Of a stretch of DNA of 64,000 nt, positions 12,601 to 26,000 are shown in pieces. The notes under the pieces are model-generated. The model did not search any database. It was not told where the DNA came from and worked only from the letters and a program-made list of their open reading frames with translations. Each line of letters opens with the position of its first letter. Position 1 is the first letter of the stretch. Location of the stretch: assembly GCA_963693285.1 (NCBI GenBank), contig OY848926.1, positions 2,423,001 to 2,487,000 of the forward strand. The letters run 5' to 3'. The stretch is from Xestospongia muta (Eukaryota > Porifera > Demospongiae > Haplosclerida > Petrosiidae). The translations under genes and the position numbers were made by a program.

Positions 12601-15600
12601 CATTGATATATTACCTGGACACAAAGGACACAATGCAGAGGGATTCACTAAAGGATCTCCTGATGCTATATTGATATTACGTAGTCCAGGAAACCATTCA
12701 TCAATCAATGTTTCAACATTATCAACAACAGAGCAAAGTAATCTGGATACAAATACATTGAGTTTTCAAGCAAATATGTGCATCTTACCGTATACCATCT
12801 GGTGTGTTAGGTACTGTAATATCAAATTTATTATTGCTATTGTCCAATTGTTCAATCACAAAGTATGCTTGCTACAATTAGAGACAATATAGCAATTGTA
12901 AACATTCTGTGACATCACTTACCAGAGACCAAAAACTGTACAGTCCAGAATACCAGTACATTTGTTTGGTTGGTTCTGTCATCTAATAATTACAGTAGTA
13001 TCAAGTTAATTTATTATACAATGCTTTAATTACATGTACAGCTCTCCGAGGAAAAGATAGCAATCGAACAACCAATCTTGGCCAAAAACCAGGTGGTATA
13101 AAGCACATGTAATATCTCCGTACAATTTTATCTGCAAATTAATACTTCATGTATTTTATCAAGATAACAGGGACACTTACAATCACAAGGTAGAGATAAT
13201 GGTTCAGGTTTGTCTTTAGGAAGATAAGATGGGATCAAAATCATATCTGAAGAACACTGCAATGCAACATCAAACCTACAGATATAAAAATATACTTAAG
13301 GTCACTTATTTCATATGAATTATACCATTCCAATAGTCGTATATATTCTGGTATGAATTCTTGTGGAAACTGAGATCCTTTAAGTAACAAAGGAAGGTCT
13401 TTAACATGTAACATCTAGAGAAAGAAACAATTATTAATTGTGATATCTTTCAAATAATTTCTCACCCCTTTAGAAACAATGGTAAGTTGTTTCATAGTGA
13501 TGACCTTTGCCATCATGGAGCATAACCACTGTGGATCCAAGAAGTAAAGGTCAGAGAGGTTGGATTGAATATCATCATAATGTAGAAGAATTCCACACTC
13601 GTGAAGAAACTGAACTGCTTGTTCAACTTCTATTCTATCCATTCTTTGAGCAAGGCCAGCTTTACTCATTAATTCAAACAACTTTTTACCACGAATTACT
13701 CGGAAACTGCTTTTAGTTTTATTAAGTCTTCTTGCTTCATCTTCTATAATCATACAAAGTTCCTATGAAATATTACAACTTTTGATATTAGTAAATTTTG
13801 TATGTACCAAGTAACTTGCTGGAACCATTTCTCCCATTATTTTCTGACCTCTTAGTTTAGCACTGTATGATAATGAGAATTATGTATTAAAATATCTAAA
13901 TCATTTTGATACTAATGAAAAGTGACACACCATTAATATTACCAGTCAGTTACAATATCTCGTAATATTATTTTAATGTCTAACTATTAAATAATTCCAC
14001 TGTGAATTCAATTCACTCAATTGCTTACTCCCTGTCCTACATGGTTAAATTCCCACTTCATCAAAATATTGACCAAGGTGAGTACAGCAATAACAAATTG
14101 CTATTCTCAAATGACTGATCTTTAAAATGCTTTATACCAACATTATTGTAACATATGATTTTTAAAGTTTGAGTAGTACAGAACATTGTCAACCTTGTAC
14201 AAAAAGATCACTAATTAAACAATTATAACATAAAACCTATGTATTTGCAATACAGCCTCACTTCTATGACGATACAATAACAGGCAAAAAGGCTTAAAAA
14301 TAAGCTGAAGTATTACATACAACCATTTTATTTACATTCTTGTAGCTACTACCTATCAATTTTTTCCTTAATCTTTGTTCGTAATGTATCCAGTCCAACT
14401 TTCTGCCCAATACAACTAATTTCAGCAAATGTGACATCTTTAGGAAAACCTGCCCAACCATTGGTAACGTAGTATAATATTAAGTATGACAATACCTGGT
14501 TTTGTGATGATTTCATTAATATGTTGTCTCATGTTCTTTCTAACACTGCTAAACAACTCTAATGATTTAATAAAAAAATATAGTACAACCTCCTTGTTTT
14601 ACCTTCAGATATTATGTCTCTATGAGTACCTACAACCACAACTGGTGAGCCTGGAGCTCGTGCCTGTATGTTTAGCAACCATGGTACTAATGAATCCAGT
14701 TCAGATTCACCTTTGCTAAGATTGTAGACCAACTGCAAAGTGAGAAGAGGAAGAGGAAGTCAAAAATATACTTTATACCTGACATACCAAACATGCCAGG
14801 CAGTCCTAATATCATTTGTGGTATTATAATCATCAACAAATACCATAAATCATAGTTACTGTCTTAACAGATAAACTAGAAATGCTATAACATTGGCACC
14901 ATCAAAACAATCCTGTATTATTTTATTAATGATCATAAGTTGTATGTTAGCACTGGGGGTGTTTAATGTGTAAATAAATACATGTGTTATTGTTAAAATA
15001 AAAAAAATCATCTTACAATGTAAATTGATCTGGGAGTTAAGAAGCATTGATGTGTACTATAAAACTCTTCTTGTCCAGCAAAGTCCCAACAATTGATAAT
15101 ATATTGAAGACCAGGTCGTTGGTTATAACTGTAAAAAACAGTAAAAACAGAGGCACCAATAATTAATACATACATCCACTTCCTAATATGTACACCAAGA
15201 GTAGCTGTATTGTCCATCTTAACAGAGCTTTGGTGTTCATTGACGAGAAGACGTAAGAGAGTGGTCTTGCCTTTACCAGCACCACCTACCACTGTCATTT
15301 TCATAACATAGGAAGGTTTACTCTATCAGAGAATGCCTTCAGCCCTCAGATTAATTACAAGTAATTACTTACTTGAGTCAACCTTGACCGAAGATAATGC
15401 ACAACTGCTCTGGCATTTTGGGAACGGTCAATGTCTAAATTTTTCAATCCCTGCAGGTTTAGCTACAAATTAGAGAAAAAAAATCAAGATTTTTCAATGG
15501 AAGTTAGCATACATAAAAGAGATACTCAAGTCGACCCATTTCATTTGGAAGATGTCGGATCTCACGATTATGACTAATATCCAGACAAGACAGAGTACGT

Positions 15601-18600
15601 AGTTTACCAATGTCTGGAGGTATCTAAAAGACACATAATATTTAACAGATACAATGTTGTATTTATATATACCTCTTTCAATCTATTTTCTGAGATAACC
15701 AATCTTTCAAAGTGAGGCCAAAACCGGTCACAATCGCTTAAATCAAGCTATATTTGTGCAAGTGAAAATAGAGGACAAAATCATGATGGTTTATTTACTG
15801 ATGTTATTTTATTTTTTCCCAAAAGAAGATGCTTCAAGCCTCGTGATCGCCACATGTATGGAGGTGGTATAGACATTAAATTATTATCACTGCCATCTAC
15901 AAATTGAATACTAACAAAAAGACAGGTATATAATTGAGAGTGAGTTAAATCACAATCAAACATACACTAGAGCAGTCTTAACAAAAGAATGAAATTCTGG
16001 TTCATTTGCTCCGAGATTGTTGTAGCCCACTTTTAACTCTTGAAGTGAACACATATATTCTGCAGTTTCACCTGGCAAAAGCTCTGTTTGATAAAAACTT
16101 TAACATTTTGCCTTTTTGTTAATTTTTGACTTGCCTAATGAATTCCGAGATGCATCTAGCACCTTTAATGATGTCAGTCCAGCAAGAAAAGTAAACGGTA
16201 ATTCTTTGAGAGAATTTTTGCTGATATACAACTCTTGAAGATTTTTAAGTTGAGTGTCTTTATTGTCAATTTGGGCAATTTGATTACTAAAAATAAAAAC
16301 ACAATACTTCTTAATAAAGTGACCAAAATTAATTATCCTTAAACACATGTTACTGCATATGACTGAAAATTAGTTCATTATTGTATGTCACTATGTCAGA
16401 TTTGATAATATCTATGAAGTTGTTTATTAGTATTAAGGATATTGTTTGTCATCACATATAAGGTGATTAAGGTCTAATGTAAGCATTACAAGCTACTTCA
16501 TACTGACAACGTCTTTTGCATTAATTATAGTTATGTTATGAGACATACATCAAAGCATAGTTAAAAGAAAGGACACGGATTGGAAATAAAATGTTACAGA
16601 TTACATATAATTTAATGCCGAAAAGCAAAAGTCAAATGGGGGGGGGGGGTGTTTTAACAACAATAGTGCCATCTATGTACTTTTTCTGTCAAATTTAGCA
16701 AGCTAGTATAATGCCAAAGATACCAGAGATATATTTTAAAAATTCACATAGCTTCATTGGGTTGGTATTATCAAACAAGAGGTAAAAAGGCAGACAAATG
16801 TAGATATAATTAGTACACACAATAGTTCACTATACTGTAGTATATTTAATTCAATTATGTTTCCAATCTCTACTCTTTTATCTACAACTGCAGAAGCCCT
16901 ACAGAATGTAACCTACAAATTACTAGATTCTATTACAATATGTAAAGATCACTTTACAGTTAGGTTTGAACATCCATGAATAGATTTGAAATATCTATCG
17001 ATCAACAATATTTATTTTTATTACCTATCTAGTAGTAGTACTTTCAAGGTGGGGAAATGGTCTCCTTTAATGATAGCTGGAAAACTAGACAGACAATTGT
17101 TACTAAGATTCAACTTTTCTAAACGTGGGAGTAAAATTGTATCCATTGGAAACATAGATATCTATAAACAATGAGATCAATCAGCTCAGTAAATGAATAT
17201 TGAAAACCTGATTTCCAGAGAAATCTAGTTCTACCAAGTTAGTACAATGGCTGATAGAAAGTGGCAAAGAAATGAACAGATTTTGGCTAAGTAGTAAGTA
17301 TCTAAGCTTAGTTAGTTCCTATAAACAACAATAATTGAGTTATATCAAGAATATATTAATCTGTACTTACTTCACATAGTGCCAAAGGAAGATCTGTCAA
17401 ACAATTCTGCTTTGCATCCATTTCAAGCAATTCTCTCAACTTTTTTGCAATCGCAGGTCCTTCACTCACCAACGTTTCCAGACTTCTCAGCTTATTTCCA
17501 GACAAATTAAGAGAATGAATAAGTAATTCAAATTTAGTAGTACCACTAGCAGTAGAAACAGGTAGCGTGTGAACCATGGGAGAATCTGTTTCATCAGTTC
17601 CCTCTAAAACCTGTTTTGCTTCTTCTTGAGAATTTATGAGAGAACATAATAATTCTGATCTCTTGACTTTTGGTGTGTTAGTAACAGACGCAATGAATTT
17701 ATTATATGAACCACCTGCAAAAATGTTGTCTATCATAACACCCTCTTCACTGGAATGGAATGGAGATGAAGATCGAGAATGAGACCCAGAGAAAGAGGCA
17801 CCCTTTTTTCCATATCCTTTTCCTTTCTTACTACGAAGAGCAGCACGACGAATGTGTTTAGGACTGAATATACCCTGAGTTGTATCATATGTTTTAACAA
17901 GACTTGTGAGACTGCGTTCTTGCTTAAGGCTAGCTCTCTGAAATTTATCTAATGAATTGAAAGCAACATTCTGAGCTCCTGTCACAGTTTTAGTAATATC
18001 AATATGTCGTCGATAGGGTACATGAACTTGTAGTACATCATGATCTTCAAGTTCTGATTTCTGAAACAAACTCTGATCTCCATCTGTGAAGTCCACAGCT
18101 GTCTTTGAAACACTAACACTCCCTATTAAATTGACACCTAAGTCAGATACCATTGAGTCTTCTAAAACTGGTACTGGGCTGATATTAATTCGAACAGCTG
18201 ATTCTGGTGAACTGATTACAGTAGGTAATGAAGGAGGGCGAGAGGCAGTATTTGCTCGTCTCTGCCTCTCAGCACTTCTGATAAATCGGCTAGGAATTTT
18301 TGAATGAGTAGATGATGTAGGAGGAGGAGGAGGAGTACATTGAAGTATTGATGATGGTTCTGCTTGTAATGAAATATTTGAAAAATCATAAATATCTTCA
18401 TATTCAGATGACTTTCTCCTTGGAGCATTACTTTTTTTAGGAGTAAAACCTTTATCAGTTACAGATGGCAGACTGGATGAAATAGGTAATTTGGTATTAT
18501 GTAAAGGGTGCTTTTCAGGAAGATTTCCTTTATTGACCACTAGCAAAGAATCTGGAGTTTCACCTAATGTCTGTCGGAATTTCAATCCATTTATTACATA

Positions 18601-21600
18601 ATCCAAACTACGGTGACGTCTATGCCCATTCTGAGTAACTGATTTAACCCCAAGTGCAGGATGAATCCAAGCTGGTTTGATTTCCTGAAGATCCAAACCA
18701 CCAAGATTGAGCACTCTACGTTCTGTGTCAAGTCCAAGTGTCTTCAATAACAAACCAACAATTAGATCTAAGTTTAATTCTCGGGCAAGGACAAGTGCAT
18801 CTTTCAAGAGATTTTGGTTGGTAATGTTGATACCCAACACGCATTCAACAACATCCTTTTGCCTTGTCAAAACAGCTTGATAAATAGGAGAATCTGAAGA
18901 ATCTTGTTGGTAACTCAAGTTAACATCAGCACCAATATGAGTCAATAACTTGATAGCCTTAAAATAGTGAAACACCCAGTGATAAAATATAAATAAACAA
19001 CACTATTACTTCATTCATGGAGTGCTTAATTGCAGAAAGTAACATCTTCTGTCGGCATTCTTGATTAAGACTCAATGAATGAATAATATCAATGGCCAAC
19101 TCATATATAACTAGAAAATAAGGAATATTATCTGTAATGTTACAACTTTTTCTAACCATAATCTGGACTATCTTGCTCAAAGGAAATATTTGCTTCAGGT
19201 CTTTTGTATAAAATATGAAACAAATTAATATCAATTTCATAGTCCACTAGTAACTGAGGCATAATATTTGAGCATGATTTGCATAAACTGTTCACACAAA
19301 CCAGAGCCTAAAAGGTGCTTTTAAATACATTGAAGTATCAAAACAATATTACCTCAATAGTTAATAAAGTATCCAGTTGATTTGGGACCAAAAGATGAGA
19401 CAGAATCCACGCTATACGATGTCCTTCTTTAGGATAAGTACTTATATGCTCTTCTTCAGCTAATACATGGAGTAGCATGAGGCATTTGCATGTAATAGCT
19501 AAGGAAAGAATTGATTTTGAAAGTTCATTATTTTTATAAGATTTCATACAACATGGCTGCAAGTTCTTAGAGTAGTTACTTGCATTTTTAGCTAATATGT
19601 TTTAAATAGATACTACTTACAATCACACATATCTCTGCTTAATATGTCAATGACTTCTCTAAAAATACCAGCATCATTGAAAACACTGTGAGTAGTATGA
19701 TCTATAAAATTGTCTATGTATTATGATTATTACATCAAGCTTGCTAACCTAACTGAGTTAAAATTAGCAAAACTTCAATAGCACTTTCTACAAGTATAGT
19801 ATGAGTGGGTTTATATTGTATCAGACTCAATATATGAACATGGATATTCTGTTCACAGACAGTCTTACGAAAAGTATCTGATAAAAATAGATTGACATCA
19901 AAATAAGATATAGTGATTAAGGTACCATTATCAGAAAGACAAGCAATTACTGCCAGTGCTTCTGCAGTAATGTCAGGTGCAGTAACATGATTTTCTAAGA
20001 TATCAATGAGATCAAACACTGCATTAATTTCCACCAAAATATTTTTCTCATTATGAGCACTACAATAAAAAAATACATTAGTATAATCATGCACAGGATT
20101 AAACTATACTACTCACTCAGCCAAGATAAGAGCCACTAATGCTTGACAACTGTACTGAAGACACTTCTCAAACTTTGGTTCTGAGAAACCAATAAACAGA
20201 CGCAGTCCTTCAAAAACAGCTGAAGCAGCTCCCTTCTTAAGCAAACATTGTCTTAGACGACCTTTAAATGAATAATTGGAGAAAGTAAGACACTAATACA
20301 TACCACTATCAACAACAAGATAGTATATAGCTAAACAGACAGCTTCAAAAACTTGATAGTCCTGAGTGTCTTGAATGTGTGATAATAGAATTACCCAAAT
20401 CCAGTCAAGAAGTGGAATTCTATCCGATTATAACACATTATAAGTTTTATTTTGTAAAGGATACCTTATGTGAGTAGAGTCATGTTTATCAATTCCAGTG
20501 TTATCAACAAACATGTGCAACTGTGGACTAGCCTCTAAAAGAGCACCCAAGCATCGACAAAATGCTTCTTGGTAGTGAACAGAAGATTCATGTCTCTGAA
20601 ATGTGTCATTCATGAATCTCAAAACACTCTCAAATTTTAGGTGAGATGTGAGAAGAGAAGACTGAAAACAAATGTGGTGAAAAATTAAAAAACCATATGT
20701 GCAAAGATCAACTGATTCAGGGTGACGTTGCAGACATGAAAGAATTAAAGGCCCAATGGAAACTCCAGTGGCTACATTAACAAAGACAGTAGACTCTACA
20801 TCAGTGAAAGATATTAAGACATGGAAACAGATGGAAACTTAAACTCACCAGAAGATGCTAAAGCTTCAATTACTCCACAGGCATTTGTTACAACATCACT
20901 GCTGTTCTCATGTAGTCCTATCAATTTTAGGCATAACTGAAAAAAATCACATTGCAACAGAATTTGTTTACAGCGCTCTAATGACACATAACAAAATGAC
21001 TTGACTGTTACATTTGCTATACCTGAAAATGCTAGCTGTCTTAGAGCTAGAAAGGCACTACTAACAACAGTAGCAAAATTAGCATGCAGTTCTATAACTT
21101 CTTTCAAAAAGAGGTGGTAACCCAACTGTACTAAATTATTCTGAGCAAAAGAATCTGAGCAAATTTGATATCAACATTTTGTTAGAGTGCACAATAATTC
21201 TAACCGTTTCTCAAGACATGAGCAAGAGCTAATAGACCTCCAGATTGTATATGTACATCATATTTTTTGTCTTCAAGTTCTAGTATTGTGATAATGTCTA
21301 AATAAGCTTGAGACTGACGAAGACCTTTGCATGACAAAGCTGTTAATCAAAGTACAAGTGACATAATATCAAATCAGTGACATACCCGATTCAGCTATAG
21401 AAGCAAGGGCGTGCATTGCTGTACCCAAAAAGTATGGATCATCTTTATGATTTTTAATAGCTGATAGTATAGGTCTAAAGAGGTTGGAAGTAACTGATAA
21501 CTCAACATACAATGGGATCAATACCGAAATACAGCATACTCTTCAATGATATCTCTAAACTCAGGTTTTTGATTACATCGCCACAACAGCTCACAGGTAG

Positions 21601-22521
21601 ACTACAGATTAAATGGATCATAATAATGGTATAAAAGTCACTTTACTGACTTGCATAAGATTGGAATTTAAAGGATGATTAATCATGACTTGATAGGTCA
21701 CACGAACAATTTCTTCCTCTTCCAGAGGCTCATCAATATCTAAAGGAACAATGATTGGTGAATTAAAAGTATTTACCAGTTTATATAACACCTCTCAAAG
21801 AAAACACATACATTCAGAGATAGAGTAGATATTAGAAATGCTGACAATGCACCTCTCTTATAGATCAATGCTATGCTGTATAAGGTATTACATACTATGA
21901 GATAATTGCTGAGTCCAGAGGCGAGGCAATTAATCACAAGTTGCATCATTGTCACATGGGGAACTATCTATCTGTCCATCTATATATGCTATGTTTAGGA
22001 TTGATACTCAGAATCCTGCAACAACAAGTGGGTGTGGCTACATAATAGTAATACTGTTGACTGGCTACCATGAAAACAAAGTTGCAATTAGCAAGAACAA
22101 CTCTGATTACTAAAAGAATCTATATATGCTAATAGCTAGGAAACAACTACTTACTAACAAGAAGACTTACTGATTTAATAATTGAATTACCAATAACGAA
22201 CCTAGCTTGTTATTAAGAATAGACTCCATAGGTGCTTTTTGAATCATACTGATTAAAAGTTAAGTTGGACAATACTACTGTCATAGCAATAAAATCATCA
22301 ACAATATTACTTGTTGTAGTCATTTATAACAAGACAAGGGATGTTGCATTAAATGTTCTCTAGTTAATAACTAATTATCTAAACTAATCCTATTATGTTA
22401 TGTAATGTACTAGTGAATAGGGCCTGTCCTAAGATGATAAGTGCCAACAACAAAAGTGAACGAAAGGGCAACTAACATAGAACATTACAAGACACTTCAA
22501 AAAGCATAATATGGACAAGAT

Positions 22522-22552
<31 letters not shown>

Positions 22553-22909
22553 ACTCAGATTCCAAGACAGGATTCGATTAAATGAGGCTATTTACCATCA
22601 TCTTGTAAAATCTGTATTAGCCTTCCACAAGCCTGCAATAATTTCGTCTCGTTTTTACTAGTTTGCATTACGTGAATGTAGTCAGCGATATTCTAGAAAG
22701 AAATTCTGACCTTAAAAAGGACATCATCAACTTACCTCTGATTCTTGTTGATATGGCTTCATTTGCGCAGTCTGTAAGCTAAGGTCAGTGCTCATAGAAT
22801 GCATCTGGAAATTAGGTGTACTAATCGATTTTATGGTACTGTGGCTATAACTCAGAAAAGTAAAATTTGCTGGGCCATTACCACCAGGATCTTCTTGACT
22901 CGACGCCAT
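9617..22909 (-). CDS. LRRK2-type Roco protein kinase (ARM-ANK-LRR-ROC-COR-kinase-WD40)
   Basis: This is a large multi-exon gene. ATG is at 22907-22909 (MASSQEDPGG) and TAG at 9617-9619, after a LRRK2-like end (LLLWDCSMPHVKPNFDKM). In protein order: armadillo/HEAT-like helices (about 22690-19340), ankyrin-like repeats (19260-18750), a Ser/Arg-rich linker (18700-17560), leucine-rich repeats (17550-15400), a ROC GTPase (15304-14360), COR (14000-12900), kinase (12280-11150) and a WD40-like propeller (11100-9617). ROC shows P-loop GGAGKGKTT, WDFAGQEEFYSTH and GTHRD. The kinase shows GKGSFGEV, VALKIF, YRDLKPGN, DYG instead of DFG, and YKAPE. YRD and DYG are LRRK2 hallmarks. LRRK2 phosphorylates Rab GTPases on membranes. 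The presence of ARM and ANK modules places the protein with LRRK2 and not with LRRK1. The linker carries basophilic Ser sites (RRHRSL, RRKSSE), comparable in position to the 14-3-3 docking region of LRRK2. Intron lengths vary; the longest is about 690 bp (near 16360-17040). Confidence 0.9.
16638..16649. repeat. Poly-G run (12 G) in a LRRK intron
   Basis: A run of twelve G bases lies in an otherwise AT-rich intron of the LRRK gene. This is a likely slippage site or assembly weak point. Confidence 0.9.
22204..22365. repeat. Dispersed repeat family R3, copy A (LRRK 5' intron)
   Basis: Copy A shares a 22-base identical block beginning aagttggacaatactact with a second copy at 28503-28670, plus flanking similarity on both sides (ataga/gtagg-ctcc upstream; aacaatatt.cttgt downstream). 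It is noncoding and its class is unknown. Confidence 0.55.
22521..22549. repeat. (AT)n microsatellite
   Basis: This is a pure AT dinucleotide run of about 14 units in the first part of the LRRK gene, between coding exons. Confidence 0.9.
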
Positions 22910-23008
22910 TCTCTTTTAACTCACACACCCACTTATGAATAATAATTATTATTAATTATTGTCTCATGAAATAAAAATTAATTAAAACCTAATAAATAGA
23001 TACATCGT

Positions 23009-26000
23009 TCAATTATACTCTAATACTTTTTTGTGATAAAAGAGTAAATATCTACACAATGAAATCAAATATCTCACCAGCATAAAATCGGCTTACCCTT
23101 CACTTGAGAGAACTTGCTCTGGTATCGCCCTAGTAATCCAATGATCATCACATTTAAACCACTAATATAATATATATCATATTATGGTCACACTTATATT
23201 GTTTTACCTGGTCTTGTTGTGGTCTAATGTAGCATGTGTAATGACCATTGTGTATAGATCCTGAATGATTGACTACAGCAAATAATGAATACCTGATGTA
23301 AAAAATATCATAATTCCATTTTCATCAGAGTACGTAATTTACCTGTTGTCACTGCTTGATGAACTAGGAAGATAAAAGAAAATTAACCCAGTATAAAACA
23401 AGTAATATAATAACAAAAATTACTTCACAAGAATACAAATTTGTTTATATATATAACTTTAGAAGATTAATTTTGGTTGAAATGTTATTTAAATCACAAT
23501 AGTAAAACTTAATTACACCATTCAAATACCTTCTTGCCATATATGCAGTCATATCTAATTCAACTGGAAATTGGATAAATTTACTGATTTTTCGGGACCT
23601 CATAGAATGTTCAAAACGCTGTTTAAAGTATAATGACACATAAGGTGAACAGCCATTTTAAAATGATTACTAACCTTCAAATGAAAGCAAATTACAATTG
23701 GCAACTTTTTCACAGTCAATCTCTTTGTTGATTCACAATAGCTACGACACTTCACACATCGTATCTTTGACTCACTACCTAAGTTTTCAGGTTGTGTGAA
23801 CCTAAGAACATAAACTACATTTAATTAACATCAATTAATGCAATTATAATATACCTTTCCAAACATTCATAGAGTGTTGAAGGCACACTAGCTACTAAAG
23901 TCTCACCAGAATTAGTAGAAGAAGCAGGAGAACTATTATCAATTTGAATATCTTAAAACAAAATAAAGTAAAATAAATAACCAGTAAGAGTAATACCTGA
24001 AGTTTCTACGGGTGTACTAGTTCTGTTAGTAACCATGTGAGGTGCCAAATCAAGAGAAATGTCACGAAATGGATCAACAGTTGTAGAGACTCCACTAAAA
24101 GCAATAGTAAAAGTGTCTCTGTTTAATCTAGACTAACCCACAAGTTTGACAAGTTAAGTCAGATTGTAGCCGTCCAGCAAAAATTTGATCTATGATACAC
24201 GTGCAATGTCCTGGGTGTGTTACAGTTGGTGTTTGACCTCCAGAATGATGATGAAGAACATCAATGGCTGATATAAAAAATTCATGCGCATCTTGCTGTT
24301 CATAGCCAGCAAGATGACGTGCATGCATCCATACTAAGTGAAGAAATTTGAATGGGACATGAGGAATAGCCTGACCAGAGTAAAACTAAAAAGTCAAACA
24401 GAAGGATGGGAGATATATAACTCAATGATACTGAACATTCTTGAGTGACTAAGGTAACATTATAATTATATTGAAAAGTTTTGCAAATGTAGTCAAATGG
24501 TTGACAGTGTCTGGCTAAACAATTATACTGGTAATATAGATTTCAAAAGTATAATAATTTTAACCAAAATATATACAATATGGTTATACCAAACAAAGGC
24601 AACTAAAATTCATGTTTCAGTCATGCTTCAAATAAAACTGTCGTGATGACAACATTTCTATTCTTCTCTATGATTTTAGTCAGTTGATTGTTAGCAGACA
24701 AGGCAACAATCTCCATATGCAAAATGGGTGTGGAGTATTGGATATAACCTTCCAAATGGATCTAACCTGTTGAAATAAGTTGCCCAATTCACATACAACA
24801 CATTGTGCCTGCATTGCATCAGTATAGCACTTATGACTGTCAGAGAGAAAGTAGTCCCTCAATACAGGAGTATGAACTAGAGCTTGAAGAATACAATTCA
24901 TAAAACAAGTGTTGCCTAAATTATAAAGTCCACGCAAACCTGGTAACAAGGAGAAAAATAATCAAAAAAATATAAATACTTACCTACAGACGAACCAGGT
25001 TCTAACTTCCTTCTTTTTGGGTTCTGTTTCAGTAATTCAATTTCTGCTTCTGAAGGTTCCCAAGCAGTATACAATGCTGGTTGATGTGTCACTATAACAT
25101 ATATTAGTTTATTTATAAAGAAATATCAAGATACATACTCTGATGTTTGTGGAGTATTTGCTGATCAATTTGCTTACAGATAGCATCTATGTCAGCATCA
25201 TAAACATAGTCTTTACACTTTGCACAATAGACACTACCATAGATTAACTCAACACCTATGAAATAAAGAAAAATGTATGCTTCAACAATAAAAGAACAAT
25301 CAGCTCTACAAATTAAAGTATATTATATGTTGCATGAGCTGTATCTTTAGACTTGTTTCCCTGTTAATCATAAAGCCATTTACGAATACATAATATGTAT
25401 TGATTTCCTATTAATTTCTCTATCGAGTGCCAGATTTATTTTGAAAGTGTTAAATGAGATATACAAAACAAAATGCACAATTTAAATATTGAGTGAATGA
25501 ACATTATAGTTTCAACTTATCATAAGAAGTATCCACTATTGTATATGCAATGTCTTAATTGACCAATCAGATTGTTCTATTTCAGGTTGAAAAATACACA
25601 CTCTTTCTGAGGTTATCATTTCTTTGGCTATAGCAGCAGTTTAGCAAAATTGCTGCCTATGTTTCTATTCTCTACAGATAAGTAAATTAGATATAACAAA
25701 TTATGCAAATTTGAAACATTAATAATAAATAAGTCAGCAATATCAACAAAATTGATTCAATATTGAAGACAATGTTCCTGAAAGAGTCAAACAAGTGAAA
25801 ACTGGGTTTAAAGAATTAACTTGTTGAATACTGAGGCTAATGGTGAATTGTTTGGTTCAAGCAGAGTTGCCATGTCATGTGATATAGACAAAAGTACAGA
25901 TAAGAAAAACCATTCTACTACAAGTAAATAGTAAGCATTCCTTTGTTAGCTAAAAATAATCAAAGAATCAAAATGAAACAATCTCATTGGACAACATGCT

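Noticed and set aside
16638..16649. Poly-G run as a G-quadruplex element
   Set aside because: A single run of 12 G without further G tracts nearby is weak evidence for a functional quadruplex.
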